DNA of 64,000 bases from assembly GCA_903822545.1 (NCBI GenBank), contig CAIJPN010000069.1:62001-126000 (forward strand). Reading direction: 5' to 3'. This document shows positions 27,034 to 36,454 of the stretch, piece by piece. Every line of letters begins with the position of its first letter. Position 1 is the first letter of the stretch. Origin of the DNA: an uncultured Anaerolineae bacterium (lineage in GTDB: Bacteria; Chloroflexota; Anaerolineae; Anaerolineales; Villigracilaceae). Position numbers and translations under genes: made by a program. The notes beneath the pieces are model-generated. The model had not been told where the DNA came from and did not search any database. It saw only the letters and a list, made by a program, of their open reading frames with translations.

Positions 27034-30000
27034 GTGATGATAACAGGAAACTGTTAGAAACCATTACCGGCAGCATCCCCGGCATTATCTTTGCCCTGGA
27101 CAAAAACGGCATCTTTACCATCTCAGATGGAAAGGCGCTGGCCGGGCTGGGATTGAAACCCGGCCAGGTGGTTGGACTCCTGGCGACAGATGTTTACCGC
27201 GACACCCCGGCCATTGTTACCGATATTCAACGCGCACTCCGCGGTGAAGAGTTCAAAAGCACCATCAAGGTTGGTGAAACCTACTTTGAGACAACCTACA
27301 CCAGCATCAAAACCGATTCTGGAGAATTCAACGGTGTCCTGGGGATCGCCAATGATGTAACCGAACATAAAAAAGCCGCCGATGCCATTGCCCAATCGGA
27401 ACAGCGGTTGGGGTGGATCGTTCGCCAATCGCCACTGGCGCTGATCGAGTGGAGCCTGAACTTTGAAGTAGCCGGATGGAATGATTCAGCTGAGCGGATT
27501 TTTGGCTACAGCAGCGAAGAAGCTATTGGGCGCAGCGCTGCCGGCCTAATCGTCCCGGCAGAAGTTCACCCGGAGGTTGACCAGGCCTGGCAAGAGTTAC
27601 TCACCCAAAAAGGCGGGTCGCACAGCGAAAATAAAAACATCACCAAAGACGGACGCACCATCACCTGTGAGTGGTACAACACCCCACTCGTGGCCTCAGA
27701 TGGCAGGGTTATCGGCGTAGCCTCACTGGTACAAGATATCACATCCCAAAAACTGGCTGAATCTGAGCTGCGCAATGCCGCCGAACGCCAGCAAGCCATC
27801 CTCGAAGCCTCCCCCACCGCCACAGTAGTGACGCGCATGGAAGGCCCGATCATCTACTACAACAATGAATTCGGCAAACTGCTGGGATACAACCCCTCAG
27901 AACTGGTCGGGAAAAGCGCCATCATCCTGTACCTGAATCCTGAAGACAGACAGGCCGTGCTGCAAAAATTTCGCCAGCAGGGCTATGTGGAGAATCATGA
28001 AGTAGCGATGCGCCGGGCCAATGGCAGCGGCGTGTGGCTGCTGATTTCAATCAAACCGTTTGAATACAGCGGCGAAAAAGTGCTGCTCTCCACCCTGGTC
28101 AATATTTCAGAACGTAAAGCCGCCGAAGAACTGCTGCGCGAGTCTGAACAGCGCCTATCCCTTTTAATCGACCGCTCACCACTGGCTGTGATCGAGTGGG
28201 ATGTAAACTTCCATGTTATCTCATGGAACCCGGCAGCCGAAAAAATCTTCGGCTACAAACGCCGCGAGGCAATTGGCCGGCACGCTGCCGGGCTGATCGT
28301 CCCGCTCGAAGAGCGCGAATCCGTTAACCTGGTTTGGGCTGATTTGCTAAAACAAACGGGCGGAACCCGCAGCACCAATGAAAACATCACCAAAGATGGG
28401 CTCCTGATCACCTGTGAATGGTACAGCACCCCACTCCTCGATGAAAAAGGCGAGGTTGTCGGCGTCGAATCATTGGTACAGGATGTCACCGAACGCACCC
28501 TGGCTGAAAAACGACTAAGCGAAAGTGAAGAACAATTCCGCAATGCCATTGCCGCGGCCGATGCTGTGCCATACTACATCGAATACGGCGCAGAAAAATA
28601 TCGCTTCATGGGTGAAGGCATTGAACAATTAACCGGCTATAAAGCCAACGAAATCACCCCCACCCTGCTGGGCAGCATGATTCAAGAAACCATCATGCTC
28701 GGCAGCGAATCAGGCAGATCACGCGAAGAAGCCATCGAACAAACCCGCACCGGCAACGCAGCTGATTGGAAAGCCGACTACCGCCTGCTCAATCGCGCTG
28801 GCAAAACCGTTTGGATCAGTGATGCTTCAGTACAAGTGCTGGGTGAAAATGGGAAACCCGTGGGAGCCATTGGCATTTTGCAAGATATTACCGACCGCAA
28901 AACTGCCGATGCCGCCGTACGCGAAAGCGAATCGCGCTTCCGCAGCATATACGAAAACTCAACCCTGGGCATGTACCGCACCACCCCCGGCGGAAAAATC
29001 CTGCTCGCCAACCCGGCCATCCTGCAAATGCTTGGATACAACTCTTTTGAAGAGCTGGCGCAACGCAACCTGGAAGAAGAAGGATACGATGAAACCAAAC
29101 CTCGCAGCGAATACCAGATCACCATCGAACGAGATGGCGTAATCCGTGGCTACGAATCAGCCTGGACGCGCAAAGACGGATCAACCGTCTTCGTCCGCGA
29201 AAGCGCAGCAGCCGTGCGCGATGCAAACGGCAAGATTTTATATTACGAAGGCACCGTAGAAGACATCACTGAGCGCAAAATGGCCGAAGAAAGCGTGCGT
29301 GAATCACAGCAGCGGCTCTCCCTGCTGGTAGAAAGCAGCCCGCTGGCAGTGATCGAATGGAATACCAACTTTGAAGTGCGCTCGTGGAATGCCGCCGCCG
29401 AACGCATCTTCGGCTACGGACGAAACGAAGCCATCGGACGACACGCCGCCGGGCTGGTTTTGCCAGAATCAGCACGCATGATCGTTGACCACGTCTGGAA
29501 ATCACAACTCACCCGCAAAGGCAGCGATACCAGCACCAACCAGAGCATCACCAAAGATGGCCGCGCCATCATGTGCGAATGGTTCAACACCCCGCTGGTA
29601 GACAGCAGCGGCAAAATCATCGGCATGGCCTCCCTGGTAGAAGATATTACCGCCCGCCTGGAGCTGGAAGAACAAATCGAACAATCACTCGACAAGCGTG
29701 GGCGGCAGGTAGAAATCACCAACCAGGTGGCACAAGAAATCGCATCGGTTATCCAGATCAACACCATTTTCGAGCGCGTGGTAAAGCTGGTGAAGGAAAG
29801 ATTCGGCTACTACCATGCACAGATTTTCCGTTTCGACGCTTCCCTCAACGCTGTCGCGCTGGTGGCAGGCTACGGTGAAACAGGCCGCCGAATGCTGGCA
29901 GCCGGTCACAAGCTGGAAATGGGCCGCGGCGTGGTAGGCACTGCTGCCGCCACCGCCAAACCAGTGCTGGCAAGCGATGTGCGCCAGGATCGTGACTGGC

Positions 30001-32972
30001 GCCCGAACCCCAACCTGCCAGACACCAAAGGCGAACTGGCCGTCCCGATCAAATTCGGCGAAGCAGTGCTGGGCATCCTGGATGTGCAAAGCAACGAAGC
30101 CAACACCCTCACCCAGGATGATGTCTTAATGCTGGAAAGCCTGGCCGGGCAGATCGCCATCGCCATCGAAAATGCCCGCCTGCGCGAAGAAATGACCCTG
30201 CGGCTGGAAGAAATCGAAAGCCTGTACCGCTCCATGAGCCATAAAGGCTGGGAACAATTCCGCGAAGAAAGCAATATCCCCAGCGGCTACCTGTACAAAC
30301 ACGGCGAAATCCAGGATGCCGGGAACATCTGGTCAGAAGAAATCGCAACAGCCATTTCACATGAAAAACTGGTTGCCCCGCCAAACCTGGAAACACCCAT
30401 CATCGCCCCGCTGGAAGTGCGCGGCGAAATCATCGGCACACTGGGCATCGAACAAGACCCCAACCGCCCCCTGTTACCCGAAGACATCGAGATGATCCAA
30501 TCCATCTCAGACCAGGTCTCACAGGCGCTGGAAAGTGCCCGCCTGTTCGAACAGACACGCCAGGCGCTCAACCAGGCCAACATCTTCCGGCAGCTGGTCA
30601 ACGCCACCGGCCAGGGCATCAGCATGGCAAAACTGGATTCAGAGCTGGTGTATGCCAACGATTCTCTGGCGCGCATCTACGGCGAAGATTCACCCAACAG
30701 CGTCATCGGCAACAGCGTATTAGATTACTACCCACCGCGCCTGCACACCTTTGTCCGCGATGAAGTGCTCGGTTCGGCCTTCCGCGATGATGAGTGGAAC
30801 GGCGAACTGGAAGTGCTCTCACAAAACGGTGTTGAAGTCCCAACCCTTAACGATATCTTCATCCTGAAAGACGACAATGGCGAGCCGCAATATATCGCCA
30901 ATGTGGTTACCGACATCACCGAGCGCAAACTAAACGAAGAAGCCCTGCGCCGTCAGAACGAATACCTGGCATCTGCGGCCGAAGTCAGCCGCCTGATCAC
31001 ATCCACCCTCGATCTGCCAACTCTGTTTGATGGCACCGTCAACCTGCTGCGGGCGCGTTTCGGCTACGAACACGTTGCCATCTTCCTGATCGAAGATTCA
31101 GGTTACGATGCTGTTTACATGGAAGGCACCGGCCAGGCCGGAGCAGAATTGAAAGAAAGCGAATTTTCCCTGCCAGTTGGCTCCAAATCGGTTGTGGGTT
31201 ATGTAACCGCCAACGGGAAAACCATGGTTATCAACAATACCGCACTTGACCCGCTCTATAAAAATCATAAACTGCTCCCAAACACCCGCGCAGAGGCCGT
31301 CATCCCGCTCACAGTTGGCCAGCGCATCATCGGCGTGCTCGATATTCACGCCAACGAGATCAACGCCTTCCATGAAGAAGATGTGAACGTGCTGGAAACC
31401 CTGTCTGACCAAATTGCGGTTGGTATTGACAATGCCCGCTCATACCTGCTGACCCAAAAAGCGGTAGAAGAACTGCGCGAAGTTGACCGCATCAAGACCC
31501 AATTCCTGGCAAACATGTCGCACGAGTTGCGCACACCGCTCAACTCAATCATCGGTTTCTCACGCGTCATCCTGAAAGGTATCGATGGCCCCATCACCGA
31601 ACAGCAGCAGCAAGACCTGAGCGCCATTTACCACTCCGGCCAGCATCTGCTCAACCTGATCAACGACATTCTCGACCTGTCCAAGATCGAAGCCGGGAAG
31701 ATGGAACTTGCACTGGAAGAAGTCAATCTCAACGAAACCATCACCAGCGTCATGTCCACCGGGGCCGGGTTGGTCAAAGACAAACCCGTCAAACTGGTCA
31801 AAGCCATCGCGCCCGATACCCCCTCCATCCGTGCCGATGGAATGCGCGTGCGCCAGGTTTTGATCAACCTGGTATCCAATGCATCCAAATTTACCGAACA
31901 AGGCAACATCACCATCTCGGCCACGCCGCAAACCAACTCAGAAGGTGTGTACGAAGTGCTGCTCAGCGTCACCGATACCGGGCCAGGGATCTCAATCGAA
32001 GATCAGAACAAACTCTTCCTGGCATTCTCCCAGGTGGATTCTTCTCCCACCCGCAAGACCGGCGGCACAGGTTTGGGTCTTTCCATCTGCAAACGCCTGG
32101 TAGAAATGCACGGTGGACGCATCGGCGTTCACAGCACGGTCGGGCAGGGTTCCACCTTCTACTTTACCATCCCGGCTTTCAACCAGCCTGTTAAAGAGAC
32201 CCCGTCTCAGGGCCGAGGACTGACGATCATGTGCATCGATGACGACCCGCAGATTACCGCCCTTTACGAGCGTTATCTTAGCGCCCAGGGATACAAAGTC
32301 ATTGCCGTCAACAACCCGCTCCAGGCCAAAGAAAAAGCCCAGCAGGCCAAACCCAACGCCATTACACTCGATATTATGATGCCGCAAATGGATGGTTGGC
32401 AGGTATTGGAACAGCTTAAATCTGATACAGAGACCCGCTCCATCCCGGTCATTGTGTGCAGCATCGTGGATGACCAGGCCAAAGGCTTCAGTTTGGGCGC
32501 TGCCGATTACCTGGTCAAACCCATCATGGAAGAAGACCTGGTCAATGCCATCCGCCACATCAACGGGGAGGGAAAAATCCAGGAAGTGCTGATCATCGAC
32601 GATTCGGCAGATGACCTGCGACTGATGGAAAAAGTCCTTTCGGAGCGCAGCGAGTTCAAGACCAAGACAGCCAACAGCGGCCAGGCAGGCTGGGAAATTA
32701 TCCTGAATGAACACCCACAGGCTATCATCCTGGACCTATTTATGCCTGACCTGGATGGATTCGCCATCCTCGAAAGACTGCGCATGAACGCTGAACTGCG
32801 CGACATCCCCGTGATCGTGGTCAGCGGCATGGATCTTTCGGCAGAGCAAAAACAACAACTCGATAACCTGGGGCAGCGATTGCTGCAAAAAGGTATGGTC
32901 ACAGAACAGGAATTGCTAACCACGCTAGAGCGCTCACTCAAACACATCCAGACCGAGGAGAAGAAAGGCTAA
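27030..32972 (+). CDS. Giant soluble hybrid histidine kinase: 8 PAS, 2 GAF units, HisKA-HATPase, 2 REC
   Basis: 1980 residues, no membrane helix. Approximate order: PAS 1-115, 123-245, 250-365, 373-490, 495-620, 625-750 and 757-878; GAF 905-1055; W...GYLY short GAF-like unit 1065-1170; PAS 1178-1305; GAF 1315-1475; HisKA 1488-1553 with MSHELRTPLNS (His1498); HATPase 1598-1712 (DTGPGI, GGTGLGLSICKRLVEMHGG). Two receivers follow, with Asp1781 (LDIMMPQMDGW) and Asp1902 (LDLFMPDLDGF). It should autophosphorylate His1498 and pass phosphate to its own receivers or to others. The GAF plus W...GY pair is the same cytoplasmic module carried by the ten upstream membrane sensors. Three of the PAS domains are near-copies of one another. 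The start overlaps the previous stop (ATGA). Confidence 0.92.
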   Translation: MSDDNRKLLETITGSIPGIIFALDKNGIFTISDGKALAGLGLKPGQVVGLLATDVYRDTPAIVTDIQRALRGEEFKSTIKVGETYFETTYTSIKTDSGEFNGVLGIANDVTEHKKAADAIAQSEQRLGWIVRQSPLALIEWSLNFEVAGWNDSAERIFGYSSEEAIGRSAAGLIVPAEVHPEVDQAWQELLTQKGGSHSENKNITKDGRTITCEWYNTPLVASDGRVIGVASLVQDITSQKLAESELRNAAERQQAILEASPTATVVTRMEGPIIYYNNEFGKLLGYNPSELVGKSAIILYLNPEDRQAVLQKFRQQGYVENHEVAMRRANGSGVWLLISIKPFEYSGEKVLLSTLVNISERKAAEELLRESEQRLSLLIDRSPLAVIEWDVNFHVISWNPAAEKIFGYKRREAIGRHAAGLIVPLEERESVNLVWADLLKQTGGTRSTNENITKDGLLITCEWYSTPLLDEKGEVVGVESLVQDVTERTLAEKRLSESEEQFRNAIAAADAVPYYIEYGAEKYRFMGEGIEQLTGYKANEITPTLLGSMIQETIMLGSESGRSREEAIEQTRTGNAADWKADYRLLNRAGKTVWISDASVQVLGENGKPVGAIGILQDITDRKTADAAVRESESRFRSIYENSTLGMYRTTPGGKILLANPAILQMLGYNSFEELAQRNLEEEGYDETKPRSEYQITIERDGVIRGYESAWTRKDGSTVFVRESAAAVRDANGKILYYEGTVEDITERKMAEESVRESQQRLSLLVESSPLAVIEWNTNFEVRSWNAAAERIFGYGRNEAIGRHAAGLVLPESARMIVDHVWKSQLTRKGSDTSTNQSITKDGRAIMCEWFNTPLVDSSGKIIGMASLVEDITARLELEEQIEQSLDKRGRQVEITNQVAQEIASVIQINTIFERVVKLVKERFGYYHAQIFRFDASLNAVALVAGYGETGRRMLAAGHKLEMGRGVVGTAAATAKPVLASDVRQDRDWRPNPNLPDTKGELAVPIKFGEAVLGILDVQSNEANTLTQDDVLMLESLAGQIAIAIENARLREEMTLRLEEIESLYRSMSHKGWEQFREESNIPSGYLYKHGEIQDAGNIWSEEIATAISHEKLVAPPNLETPIIAPLEVRGEIIGTLGIEQDPNRPLLPEDIEMIQSISDQVSQALESARLFEQTRQALNQANIFRQLVNATGQGISMAKLDSELVYANDSLARIYGEDSPNSVIGNSVLDYYPPRLHTFVRDEVLGSAFRDDEWNGELEVLSQNGVEVPTLNDIFILKDDNGEPQYIANVVTDITERKLNEEALRRQNEYLASAAEVSRLITSTLDLPTLFDGTVNLLRARFGYEHVAIFLIEDSGYDAVYMEGTGQAGAELKESEFSLPVGSKSVVGYVTANGKTMVINNTALDPLYKNHKLLPNTRAEAVIPLTVGQRIIGVLDIHANEINAFHEEDVNVLETLSDQIAVGIDNARSYLLTQKAVEELREVDRIKTQFLANMSHELRTPLNSIIGFSRVILKGIDGPITEQQQQDLSAIYHSGQHLLNLINDILDLSKIEAGKMELALEEVNLNETITSVMSTGAGLVKDKPVKLVKAIAPDTPSIRADGMRVRQVLINLVSNASKFTEQGNITISATPQTNSEGVYEVLLSVTDTGPGISIEDQNKLFLAFSQVDSSPTRKTGGTGLGLSICKRLVEMHGGRIGVHSTVGQGSTFYFTIPAFNQPVKETPSQGRGLTIMCIDDDPQITALYERYLSAQGYKVIAVNNPLQAKEKAQQAKPNAITLDIMMPQMDGWQVLEQLKSDTETRSIPVIVCSIVDDQAKGFSLGAADYLVKPIMEEDLVNAIRHINGEGKIQEVLIIDDSADDLRLMEKVLSERSEFKTKTANSGQAGWEIILNEHPQAIILDLFMPDLDGFAILERLRMNAELRDIPVIVVSGMDLSAEQKQQLDNLGQRLLQKGMVTEQELLTTLERSLKHIQTEEKKG

Positions 32973-32974
32973 CC

Positions 32975-34630
32975 ATGGGACACCAGATTCGCTGTATCGA
33001 TTGCGGTCATACCGAAACATACCATCCTCGCACCATCAACTGCTCCAAATGCCACAGTCCCTGGCGTGAAGTCGTGTACGATTACGACAAAGTTGCCCAA
33101 ATCTTCAGGAATGAACTTCCGCATCGCACCTTTGACCTGTGGCGATATAAAGAACTGCTGCCGGTCAACAAACCGATCCACACCCTGAGCATGGGCGAGG
33201 GCGGCACACCGCTCATCCGCGCCGTTAATCTGGGCACGATGCTTGGCTGTGAGAATATCTTCATCAAAGATGAGCGCCAGGGCCCCACAGCATCCTTCAA
33301 AGACCGCCAGGCCGCCGTGACAATTGCCGTGCTAAAAGAAGCTGGCGTAACCGAAATGGTGGCGGCCTCCACCGGCAATGTCGCCATCGCCTACTCAGCC
33401 TTCGCAGCCCGGGCGGGCATCAAACTGTGGGCTTTTGTCACCAGCTTAGTTCCGGCGGTCAAAATGCGCGAGATCGCACTGTATGGCAGCCAGGTAGTCA
33501 AAGTAACCGGCTCATATGACCAGGTAAAAAAGATCGCCGCCGAATTTGCCGAACAACGCGGCCTGTATCACGACATGGGCGCAAAAACCATCACATCGGT
33601 AGAGGGGATGAAAACCATCGCCTACGAAGTGGCTGAACAACTGACCCAGGAAATCGGCCCGAGCGAAAACGGCCTGTGGCGCACCCCCGATTGGTACATC
33701 CAGGCCATCAGCGGTGGGCTGGGCCCCATTGGCGTTGCCAAAGGCTTCCGCGAACTCAAAAATATGGGCTTCACCGAACACCTGCCTGGCCTGATCGGCG
33801 TGCAGGCCGAGGGTTGCGCCCCCATGGTGCAGGCCTGGAAACAAAACCACGAAACCGCCGAACCCGTCCTGACCCCAAAAACCCACATTGAGACCCTCGC
33901 CACCGGCACCCCAGGGCGATCCTACGAATTCCTGCGCGCCCAAATGAAAAAAAACCGGGGGATGTTTGAAAGCGTCAGCGATGATGAAGCCTTCCGCGCC
34001 ATGCACATCCTGGCAAAAATGGAAGGAATCTCTGCTGAACCGGCCTCTGCAGCCGCTTTTGCCGGGCTTTTCAAACTGGTTCGCTCCGGGGCAATCAAAT
34101 CAACCGATATTGTGGTAATTAACTGCACCGGCCATACCCTGCCAGCCGAACCACTTGTGCTCGGCAGCGGCTGGGCGCGCAACGTGGTGCTCCCGCAGCA
34201 AGAGCAAGCCCCCCAGGCCGATGGCCTGCTGGCCGCCCTCAGCCGCGTGGCCCCAGACCGTTTCCCGCGCGTCGCCATCGTAGACGATACCCCAGACGCC
34301 CGGCGGCTGATCCGGCGCATCCTGCAATCGCAGGGCGAATACACCATTTTTGAAGCCACCAACGGCAAAGAAGCCATCGAACTTGTTAATCGCGAACATC
34401 CCGACCTGCTCATCCTCGACCTGATGATGCCCGAATCAGACGGTTTTGCCGTACTCGACGCGCTCAAATCCAACCCTGAGACCGCCCAAATACCGGTCAT
34501 CGTCTCCACCGCCAAAGAACTAACCAGCGAAGAAAAACAACGCCTGCAAGGACAAATCCAGGCATTGATGCAAAAAGGCGATTTCATGAGTGACGACTTC
34601 CTGGAGGAAGTAAAATCGCTGATTAGATAA
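32975..34630 (+). CDS. Threonine synthase fused to a C-terminal receiver domain
   Basis: 551 residues. Residues 1-40 hold a four-cysteine zinc-ribbon-like segment (CIDC, CSKC). Residues to about 395 are a PLP fold-type II enzyme of the threonine synthase family: ASFKDRQ with the PLP lysine at Lys109, ASTGNVAIAYSAFAARAG, and a late INCTGH. Threonine synthase converts O-phosphohomoserine to threonine and phosphate. After a Gln/Ala-rich linker (about 395-425) comes a receiver domain with VAIVDDTPDARR and phospho-acceptor Asp482 (LILDLMMPESDGF). Both halves look intact. The gene starts two bases after the giant kinase stop, so its receiver is a natural target for that kinase; that link is inference. 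The enzyme assignment could also cover a related PLP lyase. Confidence 0.88.
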   Translation: MGHQIRCIDCGHTETYHPRTINCSKCHSPWREVVYDYDKVAQIFRNELPHRTFDLWRYKELLPVNKPIHTLSMGEGGTPLIRAVNLGTMLGCENIFIKDERQGPTASFKDRQAAVTIAVLKEAGVTEMVAASTGNVAIAYSAFAARAGIKLWAFVTSLVPAVKMREIALYGSQVVKVTGSYDQVKKIAAEFAEQRGLYHDMGAKTITSVEGMKTIAYEVAEQLTQEIGPSENGLWRTPDWYIQAISGGLGPIGVAKGFRELKNMGFTEHLPGLIGVQAEGCAPMVQAWKQNHETAEPVLTPKTHIETLATGTPGRSYEFLRAQMKKNRGMFESVSDDEAFRAMHILAKMEGISAEPASAAAFAGLFKLVRSGAIKSTDIVVINCTGHTLPAEPLVLGSGWARNVVLPQQEQAPQADGLLAALSRVAPDRFPRVAIVDDTPDARRLIRRILQSQGEYTIFEATNGKEAIELVNREHPDLLILDLMMPESDGFAVLDALKSNPETAQIPVIVSTAKELTSEEKQRLQGQIQALMQKGDFMSDDFLEEVKSLIR

Positions 34631-34652
34631 CTACCCCACAGAAAGGGATTGA

Positions 34653-35600
34653 ATGTCAAACAGAACACGACAGAGCATAGGCATCATCGCAGCTCTGTCA
34701 TCGGCCACGTTTTTAGGGCTGGCTCCCGTCTTCGGGCGCATCGCAATCACGCAAAGCGGATTTTCCCCCTTGTCGGCAGTAGCACTACGCACTGGCATGG
34801 CTGCTTTGCTTGTGTTCTTGTTTATGTTCATCTTCCGAAGATCATTTCTCTACATTTTCCCGGTAGGGCTGGTGGGGTGCATCCTGGCAGGATCGATTAA
34901 CGGTCTCGGTTCGTTGCTGTACTATATGGCCCTCGGCCATCTCTCAGCCAGCGTGGGACAACTACTTTACTCACTTTACCCACTTTTTGTGGCCCTGTTC
35001 TCCGTTCTAGATAAACAAATCCTGACGCGAATGACCATCCTGCGCTCACTCATGGCCCTGGCAGCAGTTATCATGCTGACCATGGATGGCAACCTGAAAG
35101 CCCCCGCCGGCGCAGTCATCATGATGATCGGTTCCGCAGCCCTATATGCGCTGCACATCCCCATCAACCAGCGCGTCCTGTATGAAATCCCCGCCCCCAC
35201 CGTCACCGTTTACACCTTGCTGGCAATGTCAGCCGTGACCATCCCGGCCTACCTGATCTTCGACCGGCAAACCCCGCCCACCAGCCCCACCCTATGGTGG
35301 CCGATCATCATGTTGACGATGGTGACACTGGTCTCACGCCTGACACTTTTCCTCGGTATCAAAAATATTGGCGGCACCCAAACTGCCCTGCTGGGGCTGG
35401 GAGAACTGCTGATTACCATTACCTTGAGTCATTACCTGCTGGATGAAAAACTGAGCGGGCTCCAACTGATCGGGGCAGCCATACTTGGTCTCAGCCTGCT
35501 GCTGGTGCGCTTTGACAAATCCGAACACTATCGCACCAAAGGCGGCTGGCTGGCCTGGCTGCACCCACCTGAAATCGACCCGTGGAATTTACAAGATTAA
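34653..35600 (+). CDS. EamA/DMT-family transporter
   Basis: 315 residues with about ten hydrophobic helices in two EamA-like repeats, typical of drug/metabolite transporters that export amino acids or other metabolites. The first repeat carries GLAPVFGRIAI and the second ends GAAILGLSLLLVRF; a hydrophilic tail of about 25 residues follows. AAAGGG precedes the ATG at 34653. It lies 22 bases after the threonine synthase-receiver gene and is the last gene of the + strand run, ending at a strong hairpin. The family includes RhtA, a threonine/homoserine exporter, so threonine export is a reasonable guess from context only. Confidence 0.88.
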   Translation: MSNRTRQSIGIIAALSSATFLGLAPVFGRIAITQSGFSPLSAVALRTGMAALLVFLFMFIFRRSFLYIFPVGLVGCILAGSINGLGSLLYYMALGHLSASVGQLLYSLYPLFVALFSVLDKQILTRMTILRSLMALAAVIMLTMDGNLKAPAGAVIMMIGSAALYALHIPINQRVLYEIPAPTVTVYTLLAMSAVTIPAYLIFDRQTPPTSPTLWWPIIMLTMVTLVSRLTLFLGIKNIGGTQTALLGLGELLITITLSHYLLDEKLSGLQLIGAAILGLSLLLVRFDKSEHYRTKGGWLAWLHPPEIDPWNLQD

Positions 35601-35603
35601 ACA

Positions 35604-35642
35604 GAACGAACTGCGCTCAGAAGCTGTGAGCGCAGTTCGTTT
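35604..35642. terminator. Bidirectional terminator-like hairpin
   Basis: A perfect inverted repeat with arms AACGAACTGCGCTCA and TGAGCGCAGTTCGTT around a seven-base loop lies between the convergent EamA gene (+) and the response regulator gene (-). The T-tracts are modest (TTTGTAATGGGATTTTT on the + side). Position and stem strength support termination from both sides. Confidence 0.8.
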
Positions 35643-35657
35643 GTAATGGGATTTTTA

Positions 35658-36407
35658 CTACTTACTTTCTTTCTTCCCCTTTTTCGCACTCTCCGGCTCA
35701 AACACGTACCCGGTACCGCGCACACTGACAATGCGATTATACAGCTGTGGGTAAGCCGACAGCTTGTGACGCAAACGGCTGACCAGCGGGCGCAAAATTT
35801 CTTGGGCTTCGCGCTGTGAAACATCGTAGCCTTGAACCAATAGCACCAATTCTCGATGCGAAAACACCTTGGCGGTATTTTCCAAAAACACTTTCAGCAG
35901 GTGCCCTTCCGCAGGGGTCAGGGTCTCAGTCTTTTGGCCTTTAATCACCAGCCGGCGCATCAAATCCACTTCCGTGCCATCTTCAGTGCGGAAATATTCC
36001 ATCTCTGTGGGGGCAGATTGCCCATGCTGGGTCATCTTGGCCTCGCGGCGGCTCAACCCACGTTTAACGCTTTCCAAAATCTGGGTTGGGGAGGCAGGTT
36101 TTAGCAGGTAATCATGGACACGCTGCCGCAGCGCCTCCACCGCTGATTCCATGGAGCCATAAGCGGTCAATAACACAATTTCAGTATCTGGAGAAACCTG
36201 GCTGGCAACCTGGACGACATCCAGGCCATTCATGCCAGGCATTTTCAAATCCAGCACCATCAAATCGACAGAATATTTACGAACATGGTCAACTGCCGCC
36301 TCGCCATTTGCCACAGCCGTGACATGATAACCCTCGAGACGCAAAATATCGCTCAAAGATTGGCGGGCGATTGGTTCATCATCGACTACAAGGATATTGG
36401 GTTTCAT
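35658..36407 (-). CDS. OmpR/PhoB-type response regulator
   Basis: 249 residues. An N-terminal receiver (about 1-115: ILVVDDEP, phospho-acceptor Asp53 in VLDLKMPGMNG, then LLTAYGS and LKPA) is joined by a linker to a winged-helix DNA-binding domain (about 150-240, ending VRGTGYVF). It should bind DNA when phosphorylated. GGAG upstream supports the start at 36407. It is the last gene of a three-gene - strand operon after two histidine kinases, which are its likely phosphodonors. The C-terminus is Lys-rich (KKGKKESK). Its targets are not evident from the window. Confidence 0.92.
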   Translation of the reverse strand: MKPNILVVDDEPIARQSLSDILRLEGYHVTAVANGEAAVDHVRKYSVDLMVLDLKMPGMNGLDVVQVASQVSPDTEIVLLTAYGSMESAVEALRQRVHDYLLKPASPTQILESVKRGLSRREAKMTQHGQSAPTEMEYFRTEDGTEVDLMRRLVIKGQKTETLTPAEGHLLKVFLENTAKVFSHRELVLLVQGYDVSQREAQEILRPLVSRLRHKLSAYPQLYNRIVSVRGTGYVFEPESAKKGKKESK

Positions 36408-36454
36408 TCGGTTTCTCCATAAGTTTACAAAAGATGAATAATTAACGCCATCTG

